From: Flavobacterium succinicans | GTDB taxonomy: Bacteria > Bacteroidota > Bacteroidia > Flavobacteriales > Flavobacteriaceae | Length of the DNA: 44,288 bases | NCBI RefSeq assembly: GCF_001662485.1 | Contig: NZ_JMTM01000009.1 | Coordinates: 1 to 44,288, forward strand | Direction: 5' to 3' | In this document: positions 17,750 through 25,528 of the stretch, piece by piece | How the letters are laid out: every line of letters starts with the position of its first letter | How positions within the stretch are numbered: the stretch's first letter is position 1 | Notes under the pieces: generated by a model | Told to the model about the DNA's origin: nothing | What the model saw: the letters and a program-made list of their open reading frames with translations, nothing else | Database searches by the model: none | Program-made: the position numbers and the translations under genes

Positions 17750-17822
17750 CGCGGGATAGAGCAGTAGGCAGCTCGTCGGGCTCATAACCCGAAGGTCACA
17801 GGTTCGAGTCCTGTTCCCGCTA
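17750..17822 (+). tRNA. Initiator tRNA-fMet (anticodon CAT)
   Basis: Full cloverleaf: acceptor arm CGCGGGA/TCCCGCT; D arm GAGC/GCTC; anticodon stem TCGGG/CCCGA with loop CTCATAA (CAT at 17783-17785); T arm ACAGG/CCTGT with loop TTCGAGT; discriminator A. Initiator hallmarks are present: an unpaired 1:72 position (C and U), an A11:U24 pair in the D stem, and three consecutive G:C pairs next to the anticodon loop. These separate it from elongator tRNA-Met and tRNA-Ile2. CCA is not encoded (CTA follows). Confidence 0.97.
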
Positions 17823-17827
17823 CTAAG

Positions 17828-17857
17828 AAAAGCTCCAGAGAAATCTGGAGCTTTTTT
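17828..17857 (+). terminator. Terminator of the tRNA-fMet gene
   Basis: AAAAGCTCCAGA (17828-17839), tetraloop GAAA, perfect complement at 17844-17855, then TTT. Confidence 0.92.
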
Positions 17858-18114
17858 TGTTTATATCACTTTCAAACAATCAAGACATTTAGATTTCGAA
17901 TACAAAATTATGAGGCATTCAGACAGCTTGCATGAGATTTCTTCCCGGAGATCGTCCTTTTAGTTAATCATTTCTTAATCCCTTAAGGAAGTTATCTGTA
18001 TTACTATAAATTCGTTCTGTGAATTCGTATGAAATAAGCTATTTTTTTTTTTAAATAACTAATTCCCATGATATCCCAAAACAAATATAGAAAACAACTT
18101 TTATCTTAAAAAAA
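17858..18114. other. Intergenic region before the AraC-type gene
   Basis: About 260 bases. It holds an interrupted direct repeat of AATTCGT near 18009-18030 and AT-rich sequence but no TAnnTTTG box that I find convincing. A 13-codon ORF from the ATG at 18068 is out of frame with the next gene. Confidence 0.35.
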
Positions 18115-19251
18115 TTGATTTATACTACACTTTTAAATATCGCCATTTTTCAGGGAATCATCTTGGGATTAATTATTTTAAGATCTGCCTTATTTAATAG
18201 TAATTCAAACAAATATGTGGCATACTTGCTATTTACACTTTCCATTCTTTTATTGAATTATGTTTTTGAATTAGAAGAAGTATATACTTCCTATCCTTTG
18301 CTACACTTTATTGACAATGTCGAGTGGGCATTACTATTACCTACATTCCTATTCCTATATATCGTAAATCAGATTGATGCTACTGTAAAAAGCAAACAAA
18401 AAACATTTTTATGTTTTGTTCCATTTACATATTCCGCTGTACTTAACATTACAAAAGATCTTGATCGTGTAGCAGGATTTTATACTATTCCAAAGCCAGG
18501 CATAGCCGTACTCCAAATACTTACTCTAATTCATCATTTTTTAGTCTTTACGTTCATTCCTTTCCTGCTGATTTACTCTTATTTTATGATAAGACATTTA
18601 AAAGATTTTGAAGAAAAAAAATGGGTAGTTACCTTATTAACCCTTTTTTCTTCATTGTTATTCTCTTGGCTTATTACCTGGTTAGTCGCCATTCTTCTTC
18701 AATATGACATTTCTTCTGCTATGAGAATCGTGGCTTTATCTGCAACATTCATTATTCATTGGACAGCCTATATAGGCATTTACAAGTATAGACTTGCAAA
18801 AAACAAGAATGCTATCTATACTTTTCTAAATAAAGATTTAGCTATTTCGTGTAGTACTTCGCAAGTTATAGACAATGACAACCCAGAAGAATATCGGGAA
18901 TCTATCTCGGTAGATAATCATTATTTTCAAAAACTTGATCTTCTTTGTAAGGAACATCATATTTATACAGATTGTACATTGAACAGAGAAAAAATCGCTG
19001 AAAAACTAGGCATAAGTGCTGGATATGTTTCACAAATCGTAAATACGGTAACAGGAGACAACTTTGCCAATTACATCAATAATTATCGGGTTGAAGCTGT
19101 CAAGGAAATGATTTCTAATTCTGAATATGAAAAATATAACCTATTGATGATGGGTCTAGAATCAGGTTTTACTTCAAAAACTACTTTTTACAAAGCTTTT
19201 AAAAAAGCTACTGGTCAAACACCAAATGAGTATCGAAATTCTAATAAATAA
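18115..19251 (+). CDS. Membrane-anchored AraC-family transcriptional regulator
   Basis: 378 residues starting at TTG. No in-frame ATG exists until deep inside the membrane domain, so a non-ATG start (TTG, or ATT right after it) is required. The N-terminal 225 residues carry about seven hydrophobic helices (for example 4-24, 38-52, 62-85, 97-115, 137-160, 177-202, 207-225). A linker follows, then a C-terminal AraC/XylS double helix-turn-helix at about 268-375, with L-N-R-E-K-I-A-E-K-L-G-I-S-A-G-Y-V-S-Q-I-V-N and G-F-T-S-K-T-T-F-Y-K-A-F-K-K-A-T-G-Q-T-P-N-E-Y. This membrane-sensor/AraC layout is common in Bacteroidota. The outer-membrane protein gene 88 bases downstream is an obvious candidate target. 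Confidence 0.9.
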   Translation: MIYTTLLNIAIFQGIILGLIILRSALFNSNSNKYVAYLLFTLSILLLNYVFELEEVYTSYPLLHFIDNVEWALLLPTFLFLYIVNQIDATVKSKQKTFLCFVPFTYSAVLNITKDLDRVAGFYTIPKPGIAVLQILTLIHHFLVFTFIPFLLIYSYFMIRHLKDFEEKKWVVTLLTLFSSLLFSWLITWLVAILLQYDISSAMRIVALSATFIIHWTAYIGIYKYRLAKNKNAIYTFLNKDLAISCSTSQVIDNDNPEEYRESISVDNHYFQKLDLLCKEHHIYTDCTLNREKIAEKLGISAGYVSQIVNTVTGDNFANYINNYRVEAVKEMISNSEYEKYNLLMMGLESGFTSKTTFYKAFKKATGQTPNEYRNSNK

Positions 19252-19339
19252 GTACCGATTTATACAATTTTAAGCTTTTGAAACCTTTTCTAGTTTTTCT
19301 TGTGTGAGTTTTGCAATTCAATAATTAAAAACAATTTTT

Positions 19340-19894
19340 ATGAAAAAAATTTTAGCACTAGCTGTTCTTACAGCTTTAGGATTTACAAATGTTACTGCTC
19401 AAGAAATTAAATTTGGAGCTAAAGGAGGTTTGAACTTTGCGTCAATCAGCGGGAATAATTCCACTGGCAGCGATATGGTAACATCATTTAATTTTGGTGT
19501 TTTATCAGAAATTCCTATTTCAGATAAATTTTCCTTTCAACCTGAATTAATGTATTCTGGTCAGGGATACAGTTTCAACAACAATATAATTGCCTTAGGT
19601 TATCTAAATATACCTTTGATGGGAAAATATTATGTAACAAAAGGATTGAGTCTTGAAGCCGGACCGCAAATAGGATTTTTACTTTCCGCTAAAAATGACA
19701 ATACAGATGTAAAAAATTCGTTTAAGACTTTTGATTTTGGGGTTAATTTTGGCTTAGGTTATAAACTGGAAAACGGACTTAATTTTGGAGCAAGATATAA
19801 TTTTGGATTATCAAACATTAATAATTTAGATGATTCTTCAAGTAAATATAAAAACGGAGTGTTTCAAATATCTGTTGGTTATTTCTTTTTCTAA
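19340..19894 (+). CDS. Small outer-membrane beta-barrel protein
   Basis: 184 residues. Signal peptide M-K-K-I-L-A-L-A-V-L-T-A-L-G-F-T-N-V-T-A-Q (cleavage about 21). The mature part has eight or so amphipathic strands in the PF13568-like pattern of Bacteroidota: I-K-F-G-A-K-G-G-L-N-F-A, F-S-F-Q-P-E-L-M-Y-S-G-Q-G-Y, Y-L-N-I-P-L-M-G-K-Y, L-S-L-E-A-G-P-Q-I-G-F-L. It ends with F-Q-I-S-V-G-Y-F-F-F, an aromatic C-terminal strand. It is presumably an 8-stranded barrel in the outer membrane; function unknown. It follows the AraC-type gene on the same strand. Confidence 0.88.
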   Translation: MKKILALAVLTALGFTNVTAQEIKFGAKGGLNFASISGNNSTGSDMVTSFNFGVLSEIPISDKFSFQPELMYSGQGYSFNNNIIALGYLNIPLMGKYYVTKGLSLEAGPQIGFLLSAKNDNTDVKNSFKTFDFGVNFGLGYKLENGLNFGARYNFGLSNINNLDDSSSKYKNGVFQISVGYFFF

Positions 19895-20052
19895 AACCTA
19901 ATAACTCTATAAAAAAGTTTTATAAACTGAATTGCAAATGTATTAATGCATCATTTCATGGAAAATCTAAAAATTTGGAAATAGCCATTTTGCCCTTCTA
20001 ATATTTTTAAATCATCCACAAAACTATTCAAAAATTGTCCCGTTAGGACTAC

Positions 20053-20092
20053 TAAGAAAACACCACTTGAAAAAGCAGGTGTTTTTTTTATG
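20053..20092 (+). terminator. Hairpin with T-run after a tRNA-like 3' tag
   Basis: AAAACACC pairs with GGTGTTTT across a 13-nt loop, with a run of T at the end. It directly follows CTACTAAGAAAA (20049-20060), which is also found at the 3' end of tRNA-fMet before that gene's terminator. Confidence 0.6.
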
Positions 20093-20102
20093 CCTATTAT
20101 TT

Positions 20103-20318
20103 TCATCCCCTCTTTAAATATTGGGTCAAGTTCAAAAGTTGGGGATTATGCAAAAGATTGGATAATCTGAATAAGAAAAAATCTATTTTTCTTACCCCTC
20201 TAAACTGACTTCTAAACGCTTTTATTTTTACAGTAAAAGTTTCTGCAGCTGCATAAATCGCATGAGTACAATTGTTATAGTAAAAATTCTGACCGAGAAT
20301 AATTTTGAAGATTTTTCT
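20103..20318 (-). pseudogene. C-terminal relic of an ISL3-like (ISAon1-type) transposase
   Basis: The minus-strand reading frame contains A-E-T-F-T-V followed by KIKAFRSQFRGVRKIDFFL and F-R-L-S-N-L. This corresponds, as I know the family, to the end of ISL3-group transposases in Bacteroidota (consensus N-A-S-A-E-S-F-N-A-K-I-K-A-F-R-x-Q-F-R-G-V-R). Only the last 60-70 residues remain. Everything upstream, including two of the three catalytic acidic residues, is missing; the Glu in A-E-T-F may be the last DDE residue. The tail after the F-R-L motif (Q-L-L-N-L-T-Q-Y-L-K-R-G) may be read-through into the old IS end. Confidence 0.7.
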
Positions 20319-20824
20319 TAAAAAAATATGATTTGATTTAAAAAAAAGCACCCTAAGCATTCAAAATTTTGTGCGTTTATTTTTGCAATAATTAATACCC
20401 ACAAAATCAACTGTATATAATTTCTTAATTTTTCAAAACTTTTAATACGTCTTTATTCGTTAAATGATTTTTTTTACAATTTAAGTTAAAAAGATAATTA
20501 TTTATATATAATTTTGTTAATTTTGAAAAAATCTAAAGCATTTTTTCAATTTTTTTAAAATATCTTGCGATTTTAGATTTTAACAATTTAAACCCTATGA
20601 ATACAATTCAAAACAGGTCAAAATTTAATCCTTCATAACCTTTCGAGAATGATAAATAGGTAAATAATAAACATAAATTATGCTATTTGAAAAGAGAAAT
20701 ACAACGAGAATAGTAAAAAAATCTATTGCTCTTCTAAAATAAACCTAGAGTTTATGTAATCATGTCATAAATGAAAATCATAGAAAAACGGATTAAACTA
20801 AAAAGGATAAAAAAAAAAGGACTA

Positions 20825-20854
20825 GCTGAACACCTTATTACAAAGTAGGCAAAA
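20825..20854 (+). promoter_or_regulatory. Conserved leader element, copy 1 (HdeD-like gene)
   Basis: 30 bases: GCTGAACACC, then TTATTA, then CAAAGTAGGCAAAA, 14 bases before the ATG at 20869. It matches copy 2 at 23465-23494 in 27 of 30 positions. The neighbouring sequence is not conserved. It lies where a 5' untranslated leader would be, and could be a protein-binding operator, an RNA element or a promoter part. Confidence 0.6.
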
Positions 20855-20868
20855 AAAACAAACTTAAT

Positions 20869-21501
20869 ATGTCAAATTTATTACAACACTTAACCAACAC
20901 AATTAAATATTGGTATGTTCCATTGATCATCGGAATAATTTTTATCCTTCTTGGAATTTACATTTTCTCTACACCAATAGAGACTTATTTAACACTATCA
21001 ATACTCTTTAGCATTTCATTTATAGTTTCAGGGCTTTTTGAAATCTTATTTTCAATTCAAAATAAAGATATTATACAAGGTTGGGGATGGTATTTAGTTG
21101 GAGGATTATTGACATTATTAATAGGAATTTATCTTCAAGTAAATCCAGAAATTTCTATTGCTATACTTCCATTTTATGTTGGTTTTACTATGTTGTTTCG
21201 TTCTTTTCAACTTCTTGGATATTCATTCGACTTAAAAGAATTAAATGATTCAAAATGGAGCAATGTTACCTTATTGAGTATCGCAGGAATACTATTTGCC
21301 TTTTTATTATTAGCAAATCCTGTATTTACAGGTCTTTCATTGGTTTCATTAACAGCTTTGACATTCATTTTTGTTGGGATTGCTTCATCCATGTTGTCTT
21401 TTAGATTGAAAAAAATAAAAGACATTCCTAAAACTGTTTCTTCCGATTTAAAAGATAAAATCAATAATTTAAAAACTGAAATTAAAGAACGTTTGATCTA
21501 A
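20869..21501 (+). CDS. HdeD/DUF308 family membrane protein
   Basis: 210 residues with six hydrophobic helices in three hairpins (about 17-35, 41-62, 72-90, 93-113, 125-143, 149-170). A hydrophilic tail (D-L-K-D-K-I-N-N-L-K-T-E-I-K-E-R) follows. The helix pairing W-Y-V-P-L-I-I-G-I-I-F-I-L-L-G-I-Y and G-W-G-W-Y-L-V-G-G-L-L-T-L-L-I-G is the DUF308/HdeD signature. HdeD is an acid-resistance inner-membrane protein in E. coli; in Bacteroidota the role is presumed stress-related only. It is preceded by the conserved 30-nt element and followed by a terminator-like hairpin. Confidence 0.88.
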   Translation: MSNLLQHLTNTIKYWYVPLIIGIIFILLGIYIFSTPIETYLTLSILFSISFIVSGLFEILFSIQNKDIIQGWGWYLVGGLLTLLIGIYLQVNPEISIAILPFYVGFTMLFRSFQLLGYSFDLKELNDSKWSNVTLLSIAGILFAFLLLANPVFTGLSLVSLTALTFIFVGIASSMLSFRLKKIKDIPKTVSSDLKDKINNLKTEIKERLI

Positions 21502-21527
21502 TCTTAAAAAAACTAAATTAATTACGT

Positions 21528-21570
21528 AAAACTTTGTCATTGTTGCCACTTTGGCAAAGTTTTAATTTTG
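21528..21570 (+). terminator. Terminator after the HdeD-like gene
   Basis: AAAACTTTG (21528-21536) pairs with CAAAGTTTT (21555-21563). An alternative inner hairpin TTGCCA-CTT-TGGCAA exists in the loop. TTTAATTTTG follows. Confidence 0.7.
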
Positions 21571-21595
21571 TTGTTTAATAAAAATCATAACAAAA

Positions 21596-22090
21596 ATGCT
21601 ACATTTAAGAAATAGGATTTCTAAAAATGACTTGATTTCTGTATTAATTTTATTCTCCACATTCTTATTTTTCTATTTACTACGCATAGATTTTAATTCA
21701 TCAACAGCTTTGTTTAATGATAAGCTAATTGATTGTTGCGCAATATTTTTTGGAGTATTTTTTGCTTGTTTAGGATTGTTTGAAAAATTTAAAACAAGAA
21801 AATCATACTTTAAATTTATATTTTTTGTGAAAAGGTTAATTTATCTGAATTTATTGATGATCATACTCTCCTTATCAATAATCATATTAAAAGACATTAA
21901 TTTTCTTCATAAAGGTTCCGAAGTATTTGATGCTATTCATGATTTTTTCCCAGTTAATTATCACAGAGTTTTATTCTCTTTTTACATCTCCTTGTATGTA
22001 ATTTCAATACAACAAATAATTTATTTTATTAGAGTAATACTAACTTTAATAAGTGAAATTGATATTAACATTCAACAAAATAACCTTTAA
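21596..22090 (+). CDS. Hypothetical four-helix membrane protein
   Basis: 164 residues. Hydrophobic segments at about 12-30, 43-62, 80-98 and 125-150. A short basic loop (F-E-K-F-K-T-R-K-S-Y-F-K-F) lies between helices 2 and 3. Two adjacent Cys sit in L-I-D-C-C-A-I-F-F-G-V-F-F-A-C-L-G-L-F. No family is recognised. It starts 94 bases after the HdeD-like stop and ends 56 bases before the LETM1-related gene. It is very AT-rich, with codons to match, like its neighbour. Function unknown; probably an inner-membrane protein in the same stress/envelope cluster. Confidence 0.7.
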   Translation: MLHLRNRISKNDLISVLILFSTFLFFYLLRIDFNSSTALFNDKLIDCCAIFFGVFFACLGLFEKFKTRKSYFKFIFFVKRLIYLNLLMIILSLSIIILKDINFLHKGSEVFDAIHDFFPVNYHRVLFSFYISLYVISIQQIIYFIRVILTLISEIDINIQQNNL

Positions 22091-22146
22091 TAAGCTGCTT
22101 TTTTTTAAATCAACACCCCTTTTTTTTAATTAGTAAAATAACAAAC

Positions 22147-23352
22147 ATGATAAACCCTTCTAATTTTGGTTGGATTGAAAAATTTTTTAAAACCCAAAAA
22201 GAAAATTTTGAGTTAAATGTAACTGACGAATATAGATTGTATAAAAAAATTAGACAAACGGGTCTAATCTACGGGTATTCCGTTTCATTTGAACACCTTA
22301 ACGATTATGACACTTCTTTATGGTCTGAGGTTGATTTTACAAAAGTAAATTTGTTATCTAGCTTATATGAAATATATACGTTTCAAACAAAATCAACAAG
22401 TCATCATGACTTCTTTCATAAAGTACATGATTTTTATAACGAATTGAATCATAAAAAAGAAAACAGATTCAATAAAAAAAATACTGAGAAAAGTATCACT
22501 TTGGATTTAGAAAAAATTCTTGATACAAGAGTTACGACGAATAATAACTTTATTACCAAAAACTTTTCATTTATAGTTACCAACGGGTTAATTTTTGAAG
22601 ATGTTTTAGCATTTCAAAAATTTTTAATCTTTGAAAACATACCTACTGATTATTTAAAAAATATAGAAGAATCTGTTGTAAAAGTAGTTTCAATAATTTT
22701 AAACCAAAAACAGATAAAAACAAAATATGAAGAGTTAATGATTAAACTCTTTAATAAATCCTTGAGATATTCTGACGTTCATGTTTCGGACAACTATGAA
22801 ATTTCTAAACTAAATCTTGAAAACGTCACCTCCAATCTTGAGAAGTACTACCTAATTGACATTTGTATTATGGCGTTTTGGAATGCCGAAAGTGAGAATA
22901 TTTCAAGTTTAGAAAGAGACTATTTGTTTTTGCTCTCAAAAAAATTAGCCGTAGACACAAGTAAAGCAGATGAAAGTCTATCGGATTTTAAAATGTTTTT
23001 TTTAGAACATAAATCAAATTTGCCTTTTTTAAATAATGTTTCTGCATTGAAAAATTTTAATCTAAGAGCAAAAGATTCAGTTAAAAAAACCCTAGAGCGA
23101 AGTAAAAACAGCCTAGTCGAAAGGATAAAAAATGACAATGAATTAGTACATCTATTACTTACTTCAAAAAAACGAAAGTTAAGTTTAGAGGAAGAAAAAA
23201 AAGTAAAAAAACAAGTATTAGAGATATGTAAAACAATACCGACAATGCTCGTGTTTATTTTGCCAGGTACAAGCATATTATTTCCTATGCTAATAAAATT
23301 TTTGCCAAATATTGTTCCAACATTATTGAATGAAAACTTGAGTGATGATTAA
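22147..23352 (+). CDS. LETM1-related protein (biofilm-associated family)
   Basis: 401 residues, mostly soluble helical with many Lys/Glu. The N-terminus (M-I-N-P-S-N-F-G-W-I-E-K-F-F) and overall length fit the Flavobacteriia family that I recall as LETM1-related biofilm-associated protein. The C-terminal 50 residues carry the LETM1-like membrane motif: T-I-P-T-M-L-V-F-I-L-P-G-T-S-I-L-F-P-M-L-I-K-F-L-P-N-I-V-P (about 363-391). In mitochondrial LETM1, the equivalent motif is the single conserved membrane segment linked to ion exchange. Whether this protein moves ions is unknown. The start is an ATG with no better alternative. Confidence 0.8.
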   Translation: MINPSNFGWIEKFFKTQKENFELNVTDEYRLYKKIRQTGLIYGYSVSFEHLNDYDTSLWSEVDFTKVNLLSSLYEIYTFQTKSTSHHDFFHKVHDFYNELNHKKENRFNKKNTEKSITLDLEKILDTRVTTNNNFITKNFSFIVTNGLIFEDVLAFQKFLIFENIPTDYLKNIEESVVKVVSIILNQKQIKTKYEELMIKLFNKSLRYSDVHVSDNYEISKLNLENVTSNLEKYYLIDICIMAFWNAESENISSLERDYLFLLSKKLAVDTSKADESLSDFKMFFLEHKSNLPFLNNVSALKNFNLRAKDSVKKTLERSKNSLVERIKNDNELVHLLLTSKKRKLSLEEEKKVKKQVLEICKTIPTMLVFILPGTSILFPMLIKFLPNIVPTLLNENLSDD

Positions 23353-23464
23353 ATAATGTTAAGGTTGAAGTCGCCAATTTAGTACAAGCAAAAAAAAATA
23401 ATCAAAAAATAGATTTATCAATTATAGTAAATTGATATAACTATTAGGAATTAATACGGAAAAG

Positions 23465-23494
23465 CCGAACACCGTTTTACAAAGTAGGCAAAAT
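23465..23494 (+). promoter_or_regulatory. Conserved leader element, copy 2 (coiled-coil gene)
   Basis: GCCGAACACC, GTTTTA, CAAAGTAGGCAAAA; 17 bases before the ATG at 23511. It differs from copy 1 (20825-20854) at only three positions. Same orientation and nearly the same distance to the start codon. Confidence 0.6.
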
Positions 23495-23510
23495 CAAAAA
23501 CAAACAAAAA

Positions 23511-23969
23511 ATGCCACAAAAATTCTCGGAAGCGATAGCCGCATTATCCGCAAAAACAAAAAGTATGGAAGAAAGCATTACTAAAGCAAATGCTGAAAAC
23601 AAAGAAAAACTAGAAGAAAAACTTACAGAAGTGAAAGCAGAAGTAGTTGTAAAAAAAGATGAATTTGTTGCAAAAGCGGAACTTGCAAAAGCAGAGATAA
23701 AAATTACGCATGCAAAAAATTCATTCAAAGAAAAAATTGCTCAGATTGAAGCTCATGCAAAAGCAAGAAAATTAGAAATTGAGGCCAAAATTGCAAATGC
23801 AAAACATCATTTAGATCTAAAATTTGCAGAAGCAGATTACAACGATGCTGTTGATTATGCGCAAAACTGTATTGACTGGGCAGAAATTGCTTTAGGCGAT
23901 GTACAAGAAGCAATACTTGAAGCATTAACGGCGCAAAATAAATACGAGCATATAAAAAATGCTTCCTAA
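23511..23969 (+). CDS. Ala/Lys/Glu-rich coiled-coil protein of unknown function
   Basis: 152 residues, soluble, no signal. Residues 10-110 are a long predicted coiled coil rich in Ala, Lys and Glu (A-K-A-E-I-K, K-A-E-L-A-K, E-A-K-I-A-N-A-K). The last 40 residues form an amphipathic helical pair containing N-C-I-D-W-A-E-I-A-L. The family is unrecognised, but the composition resembles stress-induced or nucleoid-like small helical proteins and phasin-like proteins. It shares its leader element with the HdeD-like gene. Its ORF end overlaps an in-frame extension of the next gene, whose real start is 56 bases downstream of the stop. Confidence 0.75.
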   Translation: MPQKFSEAIAALSAKTKSMEESITKANAENKEKLEEKLTEVKAEVVVKKDEFVAKAELAKAEIKITHAKNSFKEKIAQIEAHAKARKLEIEAKIANAKHHLDLKFAEADYNDAVDYAQNCIDWAEIALGDVQEAILEALTAQNKYEHIKNAS

Positions 23970-24024
23970 AATAGGCATACACTGCCTTGCAAAAAAAAAA
24001 TTATTACTATTAAAAAACCTTATT

Positions 24025-25380
24025 ATGACAAACAAAATCAGACAAGTATCATTTCTATTAGTCATTACCTTAATGATTAATACTGTGTGCTCAGCTCAAA
24101 CTCCAGCACCGACAAAAATTTTAATCAACAACGTTAACATTTTCAACGGAAAAGATAACAAAACGGTTAATGGAAATATTTTAATCGAAGGAAGTTTAAT
24201 TAAACAAATATCAACTTCTCCTATTGCAGTTGATAAAAGTGGTTCAACTCAAATCATTGATGGAAAAGGAAAATATGTAATACCAGGATTAATTGACGCT
24301 CACGCACACTTAATGATGGAAAGCCTATCTGGAGCACAAATGGCAACAAGTGACTTTGCTTACATGAATTTGTTTGCGGCAAAAGCTGCAGAAAAACAAT
24401 TATTAAGAGGATTTACAACTGTTAGAGATTTAGGAGGCGGAGCTCTTTCACTTGCAAAAGCAATAGATCATGGATTGTATGCAGGACCAAGAGTATTTGC
24501 GAGTGGCGCTTTCATTTCTCAAACTGGAGGTCATGGAGATTTCGGTATGCCAACAGATGTACCAAAGAGAATTGGCGATATGACTTATACTGAAAGAAAT
24601 GGTATGAATGCCGTTGCTGATGGAGTAGATCAAGTTTTGTTACGTTCTCGTGAGAATTTACGCCAAGGTGCAACACAATTAAAATTAGCAGCAGGTGGTG
24701 GAGTAGCGTCAAACTATGATGGTTTAGATGTAGCACAATATAGCTTAGAAGAACTTAAAGCAGCAGTACTTGCGGCTGAAAACTGGGGCACATATGTTAC
24801 AGTTCACGCTTATACTCCAAAAGCGGTTCAAACTGCAATTGCAGCGGGTGTAAAATGTATTGAACATGGTCAATTACTGGATGAAGCTACTGTAAAAATC
24901 ATGGCCGAAAAAGGAATTTGGTGGGATTTACAACCATTTTTGAATGACGACGATGCGATTTATTTTCCTCCAGGTTCTGAAAATGAAAAAAAATATTTAG
25001 AAATGACTAATGGAACTGACATTACTTATAAACTAGCAAAAAAACACAATGTTAAATTGGCTTGGGGTACAGATTGTCTTTTTGATGCAGGATTAGCAAA
25101 AAAACAAGGAAAACAATTAGCAAAAGTAACAAGATGGTTAAGCAACTTTGAAGTACTTAAAATGGCTACTTCTAGCAATGCTGAATTGCTTAGTTTATCT
25201 GGAAAAAGAAATCCGTACAAAGCAGGAAAATTAGGTGAAATCTCAGAAGGCGCTTATGCAGATTTAATTATTGTAAACGGAAATCCATTACAAGATATCC
25301 AATTGATTGTTAATCCTGATGAGAATTTCCAATTGATAATGAAAGACGGTAAAGTGTATAAAAACACTTTAGCAAACTAA
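24025..25380 (+). CDS. Exported amidohydrolase (Xaa-Pro dipeptidase/HutI-like)
   Basis: 451 residues from the ATG at 24025, chosen because it starts the signal peptide M-T-N-K-I-R-Q-V-S-F-L-L-V-I-T-L-M-I-N-T-V-C-S-A-Q. The 22 upstream residues overlap the previous gene and are Lys-rich. Binuclear-metal amidohydrolase site: H93-A-H95, probable carboxylated K220 (L-K-L-A-A-G-G-G), H261 (V-H-A-Y-T), H281 (E-H-G) and D350 (W-G-T-D-C). All are present. The closest known types are periplasmic Xaa-Pro dipeptidases and imidazolonepropionase-like hydrolases (COG1228); the exact substrate is uncertain. It is likely a periplasmic or secreted peptidase. Confidence 0.92.
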   Translation: MTNKIRQVSFLLVITLMINTVCSAQTPAPTKILINNVNIFNGKDNKTVNGNILIEGSLIKQISTSPIAVDKSGSTQIIDGKGKYVIPGLIDAHAHLMMESLSGAQMATSDFAYMNLFAAKAAEKQLLRGFTTVRDLGGGALSLAKAIDHGLYAGPRVFASGAFISQTGGHGDFGMPTDVPKRIGDMTYTERNGMNAVADGVDQVLLRSRENLRQGATQLKLAAGGGVASNYDGLDVAQYSLEELKAAVLAAENWGTYVTVHAYTPKAVQTAIAAGVKCIEHGQLLDEATVKIMAEKGIWWDLQPFLNDDDAIYFPPGSENEKKYLEMTNGTDITYKLAKKHNVKLAWGTDCLFDAGLAKKQGKQLAKVTRWLSNFEVLKMATSSNAELLSLSGKRNPYKAGKLGEISEGAYADLIIVNGNPLQDIQLIVNPDENFQLIMKDGKVYKNTLAN

Positions 25381-25412
25381 TTCATATCAAAATTTAATGA
25401 TAATGTAAATTG

Positions 25413-25498
25413 GCGATTTTGATTCATCAGCAGAGTATTGAAGCCTTATAATTGAAAGCTTAAAGCAATAAATTGGTTTTCAAAATCGCTTTTTTTTA
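25413..25498 (+). terminator. Long-loop terminator after the amidohydrolase
   Basis: GCGATTTTGA (25413-25422) pairs perfectly with TCAAAATCGC (25480-25489), followed by nine T. The 57-base loop has weaker inner pairing. The length makes a small terminator-derived RNA possible. Confidence 0.7.
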
Positions 25499-25528
25499 TC
25501 AAGTAAACCATCTTATAAACACTAAAAA

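Larger units (their letters stand above)
19895..20868. other. Gene-poor 970-base stretch with hairpin and IS relic
   Basis: It contains the palindrome GTCCC-GTTA-GGAC near 20038 and a hairpin whose arms AAAACACC and GGTGTTTT flank about 20058-20088 with a T-run. A minus-strand transposase relic follows (20103-20318), then about 500 bases of extremely AT-rich sequence without a plausible ORF (20361-20820), and finally the conserved leader element of the HdeD-like gene. Confidence 0.6.

Noticed and set aside
18068..18109. ATG-started 13-codon ORF before the AraC gene as its true start or a leader peptide
   Set aside because: Out of frame with the AraC gene, and the peptide has no special residues; probably chance.
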